Positions 1 to 9,458 of a stretch of 64,000 nucleotides of DNA are shown here, in pieces (position 1 is the stretch's first letter; every line of letters begins with the position of its first letter). The stretch is from positions 117,017,083 to 117,081,082 of the forward strand of contig JARCOQ010000002.1 of the NCBI GenBank assembly GCA_029207755.1, given 5' to 3'. The notes beneath the pieces were generated by a model. It ran no database searches, was not told where the DNA came from, and saw nothing but the letters and a program-made list of their open reading frames with translations. Source of the stretch: Chamaea fasciata (Eukaryota; Chordata; Aves; Passeriformes; Sylviidae). The translations under genes and the position numbers were made by a program.

Positions 1-165
1 AGCTAAGGAAGGTGTGCGTCGTGGATGAGCGTTGCCTTCTCGCTTCAGTTCTCTCTGTCTCGCTGCAGTTCTGTGTTTCTCTATTTCTGTTTCTTTCTCA
101 CTTAGTTTCTCACTTTATGCTAGAAAAAAAAATTGTTTTTCTCTTTAGCTTAAATTTAAACAGCA

Positions 166-377
166 GCAGTAGAGTAAAAAAACCTTGAAAATTAAAAACA
201 ACACATATTTTTGTTTTTATTCCTAGGGAGCCTACCATTTCTACTGCTGCATCAGATTTATTGTTTTCCTTCTTTTCATATATCGTATATAGGCACGCTA
301 ATTAATGCTCCAGATGGGAGTAAGTAATGAGCTAAGAATTGCTAACATTCCAAGGATGGCGGCAAAGCGTGCGCGCG
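166..377. repeat. Sequence A, copy 1 (junction repeat)
   Basis: A 208-bp sequence (170-377, plus four shared bases GCAG at 166-169) that occurs three times at 9,081-bp spacing and brackets both units. It ends with an AAGGATGGCGGC-like motif resembling a YY1 site and then GCGCGCG. At 373-377 its final GCGCG is shared with the ERV LTR that follows, a five-base microhomology. Confidence 0.9.
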
Positions 378-605
378 GTCACTTCACCGTGACTTGCCCA
401 TTGTTTCTGCTCAGGTTCTGATGTTCCAATATGCATGCTGGGTGTTTTCCATCAAACACACCTGCCGGCAGCACTTGGCCAACATCCCGCCTCAGCCAGG
501 CCAGAACTCCTGTGTTGAGATTTTCAGGTCCCTTTTAGGGGTTTCAGTCTCTGTCCTTGACCATGGTGGTGAGGCAGATGAGGGATCTTCGGACCATCTC
601 TTACA
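373..605 (-). mobile_element. Truncated 3' LTR of ERV copy 1
   Basis: Collinear with 5,656-5,887 of the complete LTR. The missing part (equivalent to 5,213-5,655) includes the polyadenylation signal and the LTR's terminal CA. The break lies at the GCGCG shared with sequence A. No target-site duplication can be tested because this end is lost. Confidence 0.9.
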
Positions 606-1035
606 CCACCCCGTGACTCACGATTGTCGTCAAGAGAGCCCCTTCTGCAGGGTTCCGTAGTCTTGTGAAGTCTTCAGGACTCGTCCATGTTAGTAGCATA
701 TGCCGGAAAAAAGAGACAATAGAGAGTGTGTGTGAAAGAAAGAGGGAGAAAGAGGAAAAAGTAGAAAAAGGAAATAAAAACAAAACAAAATCAATCAATA
801 TTGATTATAGCAATTTCTTCAAAATAATCAAAACAAATCATAAAATTTCTCAAAGTTATAACAATTTTCAAACAACAGCTTAATTTTGATTACAATATAA
901 CATAATTAAAACAAACAACAATAATCAAAACAAGCAACCAACAATTTCAAATTAATCTGCTATTGGAGGTCTAATTTTCACTGTTTGGGTAGTACGTCTC
1001 GTGTCAATAACTTTGGGAGTGTCTCAAAAGAGGTC
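606..1035. other. ERV 3' non-coding region, AT-rich
   Basis: Between the truncated LTR and the env remnant. The part at 700-960 is strongly A-rich on the plus strand and shows no recognisable coding potential. The short G-rich stretch next to the LTR on the minus strand, near 606-615, is a weak polypurine-tract candidate. Confidence 0.6.
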
Positions 1036-1527
1036 TTAACTCTTCATCATTTTCCAATTTAGGATGTATAAAATGACTGATAAGACAAAACCAATCAAAA
1101 CCAAAATCAAAAGAACAGCAGTGGGATGACACACTTTGTTCAGGATACCTGTAGCCGTAGGTGACCACCCAAAAAGGGTATCCCACCACCTGTGTTCAGC
1201 ATCTTTTCTTACCCTTTCCATGACGTGATGTATTTTTCTCACTTTGTGATGAATAGTTACCAGGGTTTTCCGTCTGTTTTTCTTGATCTTTTCCAAAATC
1301 TCAATTAAGTCCTGATGAAGCAACAATTGCTTCACCAAAGTAAGATTCATCCCAATAGGGGGAGGCAATAATTTGTGCATCACTGTATAATCAGATTGTA
1401 AAAGGTGATAAGAGGTAACTGGGGCTGAGTAAGAAAAGTCACATCCTGTAATTGTGGTAAAGTTACAAATACAAAAATTCGAGTGATTCTTAAGATTCAC
1501 TACCATTTCTAAAGCATGCACACCCAT
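1036..1527 (-). pseudogene. env: ERV env remnant, C-terminal transmembrane part
   Basis: A 163-codon frame whose last third has the layout of a retroviral transmembrane subunit: a basic helical stretch, a Trp-rich WWDTLFGWSP segment, then a hydrophobic helix of about 23 residues and a very short tail ending in MMKS. The upstream surface-subunit region is broken over other frames, with no furin-type site or fusion peptide that I can place. It is a decayed fragment and not a complete envelope. The reading rests on overall layout and position 3' of pol. Confidence 0.7.
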
Positions 1528-1740
1528 TGCCTATATATATTAGCACTGTTTCAAAAGTCTGGTTATGGTGAATTTCAAAGTGGCAGATATTTTGCTCTGT
1601 GTTCAAACAAATGTCTTGAGCTATGATTGCATTAACAATATCAAGTGCACCAAAACATTACATATGGTTATTACAAAAGCTGTAACTGTGTTGGTATTGG
1701 GGTTATAGGTAAAGTTGACCAATTTCTACCAGGATTGGAA

Positions 1741-1995
1741 TTACTTTTCAAAATCATTTGCATTGTCCCAAATTATTTTCCAAATTTCAGTAGGAAAAGT
1801 GCCTTCTTCTCCCCTTATGATTGAGGCAACAACTGTCTGCATCCAAAGCTGTGTCTGGATGCAGCTAAGAGCCAAAGAAACATTGTTTTGTGTAGCACCA
1901 AGAGCATCAATTATCATTTTGTGATCATTCACATTCACTTTTTCCCAATTTGGTAATATGTTTGATAGCAACCACTGATGTGTCCCCAAAGCCAA
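1741..1995 (-). pseudogene. ERV env fragment, middle part
   Basis: An 84-codon frame between the leader-like piece and the transmembrane piece. It contains several Asn and Trp residues but no motif that I can assign. By position it belongs to the surface-subunit region, separated from its neighbours by stop codons or frameshifts. Confidence 0.45.
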
Positions 1996-2103
1996 TAAGG
2001 ATAACTACAATGGTTGTTGTAATTTGGTCAAATCTCTAGTTTTGGCAGCCAATTTTTTCATTAATACTTCTAAAAATTCCCAATTTAAAATATTTATCAT
2101 GGT

Positions 2104-2316
2104 TTATATGACCTTCATGTCCCTCGGAGTTCTCCTGTAAAAAGTAAGCACAACAGAATCTGCCACCAAAAGGCAGAAAGTTAGAATGATGGAAATTCTC
2201 CAGTGGGCATTTATTCGATACTCTTTCCCTAGAGCATCAAAGGTTACCCATGTGTATTTATTCAGAGGGGGTTTTAGCACTTGTGGTACCTCTCCCACCG
2301 TGGGGAGGTCCACCAA
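2104..2316 (-). pseudogene. ERV env N-terminal piece
   Basis: A 70-codon frame with a polar N-terminal half of about 40 residues, then one hydrophobic helix (RISIILTFCLLVADSVVLTF) followed by a double Arg. This resembles a long envelope leader peptide. A short non-coding gap separates it from the pol remnant. The assignment is inference from order and the single helix. Confidence 0.5.
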
Positions 2317-2413
2317 GACAGGTTGTCCAGGGTAACGTGCTGGATTCTTGGAATCACTTGGTCCCTGTAGTGAGGGAACTATGCTTGGAGCTGCTGGGCC
2401 AAAGGGAAAAGCA

Positions 2414-3588
2414 TCAGTAAAACCAAGGACTTGCTGACTGTTCGGGGGAAAAGGGAGGGGTAATGACTGAGGCAGGTTTGTCTTGGATGCTATCCAAGTT
2501 TTCTGCTTCTTGTACTGCCAGTTTTTTCACAGCTCCTTCGGTTATTGAGAAGATGTTACAATAATACTCAATCTGAGCACACCACTTTCTTACTGAGGCT
2601 GTCTGGGCCACCCCGTTGGAGGAGGAGTCCCAGTAGTGACTGACTTAAAAACTTGGAAAGGCCCTCTCCAAACAACTGGTTGTTGTGGTACAATCTTCTC
2701 TACTTCTATGAGAACTAGGCTAACCACAAACAAGCCTTTTTCCCAGATAATATACCTCTTTTCAGCATCTCTGAAACCACGGGAATAAAAACCAGCAGGC
2801 CATGTCGGACCCTCAGGACCCCACTGCCATATGTGTACTGACAACCGTGAGGAAGCAAATCCCCATTCTACCTGAAAAGGATCTGTTGGCTGGATAGGGC
2901 CTAGGGCCTGATGAGCTGTGGCTCCAAAAATCAACAGTTGTAATGCTTCTTCCTGAGAAGGGCTCCAGTCCCATTTTACTCCCTTTCTCAACAAATCATA
3001 AAGAGGCTTGGCAAAAACTGAAAAATCTGCAATGTGTTTTCCCCAAAACACTAATAATCCCAAGGCATGCTGTAGATCTTTCCTGGACTCAGGCACTTTA
3101 ATTTGATCTAAGGAGGTTAGGGTGTCAGGTGGGATGCATGTCATACCTCCTTTCCACCAGATACCCAAAAATTTTACTTCTTGAGAAGGTTTTTGTATTT
3201 TTTCTGAGGGGATTTGCAAAACAAGGCTTTCTAAGTGGGAAGTTATTTTCTGTTGAACACCCCCCACTTGCTGTGTCTCATTGTTTAAAACTTGTGCTAG
3301 GGAGTGCTGTGGCTTGTTGCCCAAGGTTTGTGGAAGAGGAGGTGCGCTGGGTTGTCGGTTGGATGATTCCAACACAATGGGTTTGGGACAGTGCCAATTG
3401 GAAATTATTTTAGCCAATTTATCATAAGGCAATTTATCCATAATTTTTTGCGGCACTCCCCTTTTCAGTCCTAGTGACCACAGTTGCTGCCGGTTGGAAA
3501 TTTGTTTTCCCTTTTCTGGGTTTTCATTAGGAGAAGCAATGTGCCTGACTCCTCTGGGTTTTTCTGGTGTGTCCTCTGAGTACTTCAC
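2414..3588 (-). pseudogene. pol: ERV pol remnant (deleted, frameshifted)
   Basis: Two overlapping frames, 3,588-2,590 and 2,611-2,414, read as one damaged protein with a frameshift near 2,600. The first about 120 residues look Gag/protease-linker-like (Pro- and Gln-rich). It then enters the end of a reverse transcriptase, with a KFLGIWW motif and the connection region (WDWSPSQEEALQLL). The palm with its YxDD catalytic motif is absent, as are RNase H active-site residues and integrase. An internal deletion appears to have joined the gag/pro part to the thumb/connection part. Confidence 0.75.
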
Positions 3589-3767
3589 TGGTCCATATTT
3601 TCTACTGTAACTTATTAGCTCCTCTGCTACCTCACTCCATGTCCAAAGTTTATGACTGCTGTTAGATTGTGTGCTAGGAGTTGTGAAAGGTGAGGAGTCA
3701 GTGGAACCAGTTTGATCTCTTGTATGGCCAAGAAATCTTTCAAGTCTATCTACCGGAGTGATAGATG

Positions 3768-4781
3768 CTATTGTTTTTGAAGAAGAATTGCTGTTGGTTT
3801 AAGAGACTCTGGCAGACCTCGAATTAAAGGGGTCATAATCTCAGGTTTGACAGGCTGTTGCATTGGTGACTCACAGCCAGAGATTAATTTTCTCTCACGT
3901 ATCATTTGCAAGCATGCAGCTTTGTGTATGTTTTCTAGGAGTTGGTCTGAGGTGCCGACTATTGCCAGAGGGTCGCCCCTCTCAAGGGGGTTTAACCCCC
4001 CTGCCCAGTAAGCTGCACGCTGCGTCAGGGACCATGGAGCACGCGTGTTTCCTGTTGTTAAGAAAACTCCATGTCCCCAGTAGCCACTTGCTTCTTGTTC
4101 ACTTAATTTAATTTGGTCGCCCCCTGTGAGGGAAACTCTAAAAACATACTCCGTCTCTGATTCACTAGGGAGGCGGGAGTATTCTTTCTTTAATTTAGCT
4201 AATTCAGTGGCCGTGTATGGTATTTCTTTGGTGGTTATGTGGGGATCATGATCCTCTTCATTTATAGAATTATATTCTGTTTTAATGAGAGGTCTCAAGT
4301 TGGAGCAACAGTGTTCCCCACAATTTTGCATGTGTACTAATTCTTTCTGAGGGTATATTTGTTTAATGTTGTATGTCTCCTTTCCTTCTCTTTCTGTGGA
4401 TGAATCTGCAGATTTTAAGTTTTTACTTCGCCCTTCTGCAAGGGAAATCTGCAGCAAATAATTCTGATTTCTTTCCTGTTCTAACTGTTTTTGCAAAGCT
4501 TCTACCAAATTCTGCAGGGATTCTATTACTGCTTTTTGTTCACTTACCCGTTCAGAACGGGTTTCTATGGCTGCCGAAAGGCAGGCCCCCAAAACTGAGC
4601 AAAGAATGGTTTTATTTCTGCCCAGTCTGTATCTAGCATCATGTTGCAAAGAATATATTCTATCTACAATGTTTTCAAAGTTAAACCAATTATTCTGTGC
4701 CCACCTTTCTCCGTCTGGAGAAGGTCTAGCACTATGTTTTGCTAGCAAAGCATGAAATGCATTCTTATCTTTTTCACTCAT
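3768..4781 (-). CDS. gag: ERV gag-like protein, 337 residues
   Basis: The longest intact frame of the provirus, starting at an ATG about 430 bp inside the 5' LTR. Residues of about 75-125 form a heptad-like coiled coil rich in Glu, Gln and Leu. Residues of about 225-300 contain a Trp-rich segment (SGYWGHGVFL, APWSLTQRAAYWAGG) that resembles retroviral capsid. No CCHC zinc knuckle is present, so the nucleocapsid part is missing or lies beyond the stop. The frame is the same length in both tandem copies. Gag is inferred from its position and coiled coil. Whether it is expressed is unknown. Confidence 0.6.
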   Translation of the reverse strand: MSEKDKNAFHALLAKHSARPSPDGERWAQNNWFNFENIVDRIYSLQHDARYRLGRNKTILCSVLGACLSAAIETRSERVSEQKAVIESLQNLVEALQKQLEQERNQNYLLQISLAEGRSKNLKSADSSTEREGKETYNIKQIYPQKELVHMQNCGEHCCSNLRPLIKTEYNSINEEDHDPHITTKEIPYTATELAKLKKEYSRLPSESETEYVFRVSLTGGDQIKLSEQEASGYWGHGVFLTTGNTRAPWSLTQRAAYWAGGLNPLERGDPLAIVGTSDQLLENIHKAACLQMIRERKLISGCESPMQQPVKPEIMTPLIRGLPESLKPTAILLQKQ

Positions 4782-5188
4782 TTTGCGAAGGGACCAAAAC
4801 CACTCTCAGGGAGGTACGCTTCAAGTTACACCAAAGGCACAGCTAAAACTGTGTTTCCCTTCGCTTCCCTGGAATGGGCGAGGAGACCAAAACTGCCTGG
4901 GAGGTTCACCTTAGTTACAAATGGTTGTCTCTTCAACTACACCAAGCAGCCCAAAACACAAAAACAAAACCTAACTACAGTCCCATCTTTTGCACAACGA
5001 GATCCTTTTGTGAAATCCTGATGACAGGGAGTGCTATACGCCTGGGTGTATACAGTTTGCGGGAATTTTCCCTCGCCCCCCTTGCTTTCTAACAGCGCTC
5101 ACCGAAGTGGCGTGCTAGGTGCGGCTGAGACGAGGGTCCTTCCCCTGTTACAAACTCTATAAAACCCGCAACCCCTCTGTCCATCAAG

Positions 5189-5206
5189 ATCCTGTCCGTG
5201 ACGCCA
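5189..5206 (-). other. Candidate ERV primer-binding site
   Basis: Six bases inside the 5' LTR end, the minus strand reads TGGCGTCACGGACAGGAT. Position and the leading TGG fit a tRNA primer-binding site. I do not assign the tRNA. Confidence 0.5.
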
Positions 5207-5212
5207 ATTTAA

Positions 5213-5887
5213 TGTCACGATCCGCTCACACAAGCGGGGTTCGTGATGGTTCGTTTTAGGGATCTCAGAGCGCAAAAGACACAGCGGGGGACAAACTCAG
5301 TTTGTTCAATCCCAAACGCACCTTTATTTAGTGCCAAGAAATGCGATAGTGGGGAGAGAAAAGAGAATAGTAAGAAAGACAGAAAAAGAGGGGAAGGGGA
5401 TTATAGCTACCAACATGGAGGGTCGAGTCCTCGAGGCTTTTGAAGATGCCTATAGACGCGAGTTTCTCCAGTGGGGTGATCACAAAAATGAGCGGGGGTC
5501 TCCAGGGTTCTTATAGTCCTCTCCGAAGCGACAGGCAGTTGGCCAAACAGGTGGGGGAAATCATTGCAGTGTGTTCATTTAGAGAACCCAGAACAAGTCG
5601 GTCGTCAGCAGGTACAGTGTCAACCAGTCCAAGTCAGCAGGTGCAGTGTCAGCAGGCGCGGTCACTTCACCGTGACTTGCCCATTGTTTCTGCTCAGGTT
5701 CTGATGTTCCAATATGCATGCTGGGTTTTTTCATCGAACACACCTGCAGGCAGCACTTGGCCAACATCCCGCCTCAGCCAGGCCGGAACTCCTGTGCTGA
5801 GATTTTCAAGTCCCTTTTAGGGGTTTCAGTCTCTGTCCTTGACGATGGTCGTGAGGCAGATGAGGGATCTTCGGACCGTCTCTTACA
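5213..5887 (-). mobile_element. Complete 5' LTR of ERV copy 1
   Basis: 675 bp. On the minus strand it begins TGTAAGAGAC and ends GATCGTGACA, so it has the TG...CA ends of an LTR. A polyadenylation signal AATAAA lies on the minus strand at 5,328-5,323, placing R near there. Outside it, from 5,888, is host sequence. Confidence 0.85.
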
Positions 5888-6475
5888 CGTGGAGCTGGAA
5901 GAACCGAGCTGGCCGTGAAATAAAGCTTGTGGGTCAAGAGCTGAAATCACTGGGGCCGCAAAGGGGACACTCCAGGGCTCGAGCTCAAATCTCTAGAGGG
6001 GTGGCAGAGAGACTGCCAGCGCCATAGCAACTCTAGCGCTGATGTACAGACTGTAGGATTGGTGTGCAGAAATGACTGTAGGCCTGTGATACTGATGCTG
6101 GGGCTGGGTCTAGAGCCCGAAAATGGGAGAGAGGGTGGAGAGCTGAAAAGGGATTGCTGTAAGATTGCTCCTGAAACGCCGCCGCTGCCGGGATATTGCG
6201 TGGGTCTGGGACTGCCACTGTAGGGCTGGGATATTGACTGCGGGGGGGGGCATAGACACAATAGGGTCAGAGCTGAAATCACTCTGGGGCTGGGATATTG
6301 ACTGCGCGTGGGGCATAGACACAGTAGAGTCAGAGCTCAATTGCTGCTCAGCTGGGGCCAAGATGAAGATCCTGCCCTGTGGACGATGGAGAAATTTCAG
6401 CTGCCACAGTTGGAGAAATCCACAAAGGCTTTGCATCCAGAACGCATTTATGAAGGTGGGATTAGGAGGGACAGT
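5888..6475. repeat. Host sequence paralogous to region below CD1
   Basis: Degenerate minisatellite built around GAGCTGAAATCACTGGGGC and GGGCTGGGATATTGACTG phrases. It aligns collinearly by eye with about 24,325-24,690, including the shared phrase AAATAAAGCTTGTGGG and the phrase AGAGCTGAAAAGGG. This host copy was the ERV's integration site. Confidence 0.8.
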
Positions 6476-6477
6476 AC

Positions 6478-7195
6478 TACTGGCAGCAGTGTGGTTTGGG
6501 TTGGAAGGCGCTGTAAAGATTATCCTCTTCCACCTCCCTGCCGTGGGTAGGGCAACCTTCCGCTAGACCAGGTTACTCCAGGCCCTATCCAGTCTGGCCT
6601 TGGACACTTTCATGGATGGGGCAGCAACACCTTCTTGGGGCAACCTGTGCCAGGGCCTCACCAGCCTCACAGGGAACAGTTTCTTCCCAATATCTAATCT
6701 AAACCTACTTTGCCTCAGTGAGAAGCCATTCTCCCTTGTCCAGTAACTTCAGGCCCTTGTAAATAGTCTCTCTCCATCTTTTTTGTTGACTCCCTTCAAG
6801 TAGTGCGAGGCCACAATTAGGTCACTCCAAAGCTTCTCCTCCAGGCTGAACAATCCCAATTGTCTCAGCCTTTTCTTACAGCATAGAGGTGCTCCATCCT
6901 TTTGATTATCTTGGGGTCTCCTCTAGACTCTCCAGCAGCTCCACGTCCTTCCTGTGCTGGGACCCCAGAGCTGCAGGCAGCACTGCAGGTGAGATCTTAC
7001 CAGAGCAGGGCAGAAGCGGAGAATCGCCCCCTCCCCTGCTGTTCACACTGTGGGATCAGCCAGCGCACAGGGCCAGGGTAGGTCCAGCCTCTCATTCACC
7101 AGCATCCCCGAGTTCTTCTTGGCCAGGGCTGTTCTTGGTCTCTTCATCCCCCAGCCTGGTTTGACCCTGGGATTTGTCCTGATCCACATGCAGTA
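6478..7195 (-). mobile_element. CR1 LINE fragment, antisense
   Basis: The plus strand reads as the reverse complement of CR1 coding and 3' sequence (for example GGCAACCTGTGCCAGGGCCT and TTCCTGTGCTGGGACCCCAG). It is 5'-truncated and diverged. Confidence 0.85.
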
Positions 7196-7299
7196 CTAGC
7201 CCTTGGTCTTGTTAAACCTCATGAGCTTCCCATGGGCCCTCTTCTTGAGCTTGTCCAGGTCCCTCTGGATGGCATTTGGTCCTTCAGGATGTGGAGCTG

Positions 7300-7735
7300 C
7301 TGAAATGAGTCCAGAGATGCTCGAAGGCTGGAGTCTCTGTTCTGGAGACAGGCTGAGAGCGCTGGAGGTGTTCAGCCTGGGGAGGAAAAGGTTCCAGGGA
7401 GACCTTAGAGCCCCTGACTTCAGGAGAGCTGGAAACAGACTTTGGACAAGGGCCTGGAGTGCCAGAACAAGGGGGAATGGCTTCCCTCTGCCAGATGGCA
7501 GGGGTAGATGGGATATTGGGAAGGAATTGTTCCCTGTGAGGGTCGTGAGGCCCCGCACAGGTTTCCCAGAGAAGCTGTGGCTGCCCTTTGTCTGGAAGTG
7601 TTCATTGCCAGGTTGCATGGGGCTTGGAGCAGCGTGGTGCAGAGGAAGGTGTCCTTGCCCATGGCAAGGTGGTGGTGCTTGATGATCTTTAAGGTCCCTT
7701 CCAACCCAAACCAGTTAATGACTCCATGATGAGTG
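7300..7735 (+). mobile_element. CR1 LINE 3' fragment, sense
   Basis: Sense-strand CR1 with the phrases GACTTTGGACAAGGGCCTGG, CTGCCCATGGCA-like and GATGATCTTTAAGGTCCCTT, ending near 7,735. It is head-to-head with the antisense CR1 just upstream. Confidence 0.9.
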
Positions 7736-8225
7736 TCTGACTGACTCCACATCAGTTGTTGAGTGCAGAGAAACTGTTAACACGTATTCATTTGTTTTTC
7801 TTCTCTGTTTCTTTTCTCTCATCCAATATTTTTGGAATTTGTTTCTATTTATTAAATTACCTGACTTTACGAGTTGCTTTCTCGCTTTTTTTTCCTTACT
7901 GAATTGCCAGCTGGGGTTAAAGCACAAGACCCTTCCCCGGCTCCATTACCCTTCTCTAGACACACTCCAGAAACTTCCATGTCTCTGTTGTTGTGCGGGG
8001 CCCAAAACTGAATACAGGGTTCGAGGTCCAACCCACCAGTGCCCAGCACGAGGGCGTGATCACTGCCCTCGTGTCATGGAGGTTCATGAAATTGAGATAA
8101 ATCATGTATTCAAAGAGACTTTTTTATGAAGCAGTTAACCTCCTCCTGCTTCCAGCAATTACAGATCCAACAACAACTGAAAACAGGTTCATGATGTCAA
8201 ATGAAATTAAGACCTGACTGACTTA
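7736..8225. other. Intergenic with short antisense CR1 relic
   Basis: AT-rich spacer. About 7,940-8,085 reads as antisense CR1 (ACTCCAGAAACTTCCATGTC, then GCCCAGCACGAGGG). I see no gene here. Confidence 0.6.
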
Positions 8226-8343
8226 AAGAATCCTGAAGGTTTCAGCAGGGCAATGTGGAATTCATGGTCATTGTGCCCAAGGCAGCAAGGGCTCTCCCTT
8301 GGGCTCCTGTGGGCCCCAAAGGGGGTACCCAAAAGGGGGGTAC

Positions 8344-8474
8344 TGACTGCCCTGGGATGACACACAGGGGGGGCTCTGCCTGCTCCACACTGTCACAAAG
8401 GGATTTCTGACTGCCCCACGCTGTCACAAAGAGGGTTCTGGCTGCCCCGTGATGTCACTGCCAGGCTATAAAAG
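8344..8474 (+). promoter_or_regulatory. Promoter of the two-exon gene: repeats and TATA box
   Basis: Four degenerate copies of a roughly 30-bp repeat, each carrying TGNCTGCCCC and a TGTCAC/TGACAC core, run from 8,344 to 8,460. The last core is TGATGTCACTG, similar to a cAMP-response element. A good TATA box, TATAAAAG, follows at 8,467-8,474, about 170 bp before the ATG. A start of transcription near 8,498 is inferred. Confidence 0.75.
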
Positions 8475-8644
8475 GGGCCTGAGCAGACAGGAGCAGACAC
8501 TGCTGGGCACAACAGTCTGCCCTGGCAGACAACAGCCTCAGCCTCTGCCAAGCCACCGGGGCTGGATTCCCCTCACTGGAACCCTGCAAGTCTGTCTGGA
8601 GCCTCTTCACCGGCCTGTGCTGGTGGAGTGCTACAGATGCTGCC

Positions 8645-9253
8645 ATGGGGCTCCTCGACACATTCACCCCGGGTGAACTGGTGGCGATCACAGTGGCGAT
8701 GCTGCAGCTCATCCTGATCTCTGTCGTGCTACGGGACAAGCGTCTATGGGCAAGTGGCCTCTGATCTGCTGTGTGGGCTGGGCCGGGCCGCGTTGGGTTT
8801 GGGGTGTGTTGGTGTGACACGTGTGGCAGGACAGTGTGCAGCGTTCTGGGGAGCTGCTCTTGTCTCACCCATTTGTGGTTCTTGCAGAGAATCCGTGTGG
8901 ACTCAAAGCATCCAAGCGCAGCGAGAGGCCGGTTGGGTGTGCAGAGCAACGTGGACAGGACCCGGAGATCAGCAGGCATGGAACCGCCCCGTGACAGGTC
9001 CTCAGTCAGTTCCACGAGCTCCGGGAGGAGGCGTTTCCCGAGGTTCATCCGGAGCTGCCAGGACTGCCAGGCGGTCTTCAAGGAGCACCGCAAGAAGATG
9101 GAGGCGCAGCTCAACCAGTTGCGGTGGGGCAGGGGGAGCATCACGGTGGTCAATGTCAGTGCCAGTGCCAATGCCAATCCACGTGTTTCGCCAAGGCTGC
9201 TGGGGGCCAAAGAGCCTCCCCAGTGCCTTGGAGTGGAGGTGGCAATGCAGTAG
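8645..9253 (+). CDS. Unrecognised two-exon membrane protein, copy 1
   Basis: Exon 1 is 8,645-8,749 (35 codons) and exon 2 is 8,888-9,253 (121 codons and stop). The intron of 138 bp has a GC donor (TGG|GCAAGT, 8,750) and ends TTCTTGCAG, and it falls between codons. Unspliced, the frame would stop after 39 residues. The 156-residue product has a short acidic N-terminus, one hydrophobic helix (about residues 13-30, LVAITVAMLQLILISVVL) and a basic tail of about 120 residues with RRR/KK clusters, a CxxC pair (SCQDCQ) and a possible short coiled coil. This suggests a single-pass protein with a positively charged cytoplasmic tail. The stop codon comes from the junction repeat, so the native C-terminus may be longer. 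I recognise no family. It could also be a non-functional fragment. Confidence 0.6.
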
Positions 9254-9458
9254 AGTAAAAAAACCTTGAAAATTAAATACAACACATATTTTTGTTTTTA
9301 TTCCTAGGGAGCCTACCATTTCTACTGCTGCATCAGATTTATTGTTTTCCTTCTTTTCATATATCGTATATAGGCACGCTAATTAATGCTCCAGATGGGA
9401 GTAAGTAATGAGCTAAGAATTGCTAACATTCCAAGGATGGCGGCAAAGCGTGCGCGCG
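9247..9458. repeat. Sequence A, copy 2 (junction repeat)
   Basis: Same sequence as at 166-377. Here it directly follows the last coding bases of the small gene, and its TAG (9,251-9,253) acts as that gene's stop codon. The four bases GCAG before TAG are common to both sides of the junction. Confidence 0.9.

Larger units (their letters stand above)
373..5887 (-). mobile_element. Defective endogenous retrovirus, copy 1
   Basis: A provirus read on the minus strand. It has a complete 5' LTR (5,213-5,887), a candidate primer-binding site, a gag-like frame, a fused and deleted pol remnant, broken env pieces and a 3' LTR cut short at 373-605. The reverse transcriptase catalytic core, protease and integrase are not recognisable, so it cannot be autonomous. 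The two LTRs differ at roughly ten positions over the 230 bp they share, much more than the two tandem units differ from each other. The insertion therefore predates the tandem duplication. I cannot assign the genus. Confidence 0.9.
170..9250. repeat. 9,081-bp tandem unit, copy 1
   Basis: This is the first of two head-to-tail copies. Every recognisable landmark recurs exactly 9,081 bp downstream, from the truncated LTR to the last exon of the small gene, so no net insertion or deletion separates the copies. Reading both by eye I found about eight substitutions, near 197, 526, 667, 4788-4790, 4929, 5270 and 7770. The unit holds, in order, sequence A, an ERV on the minus strand, host sequence, CR1 fragments and a two-exon gene on the plus strand. 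Such similarity implies a very recent duplication or homogenisation, or an assembly duplication of two haplotypes. Confidence 0.95.

Noticed and set aside
8455..9285. 276-codon frame antisense to the two-exon gene (also at 17,536-18,366)
   Set aside because: It covers the promoter repeats, intron and exons in reverse. It lacks its own promoter, while the plus strand has a TATA box and coherent splicing.
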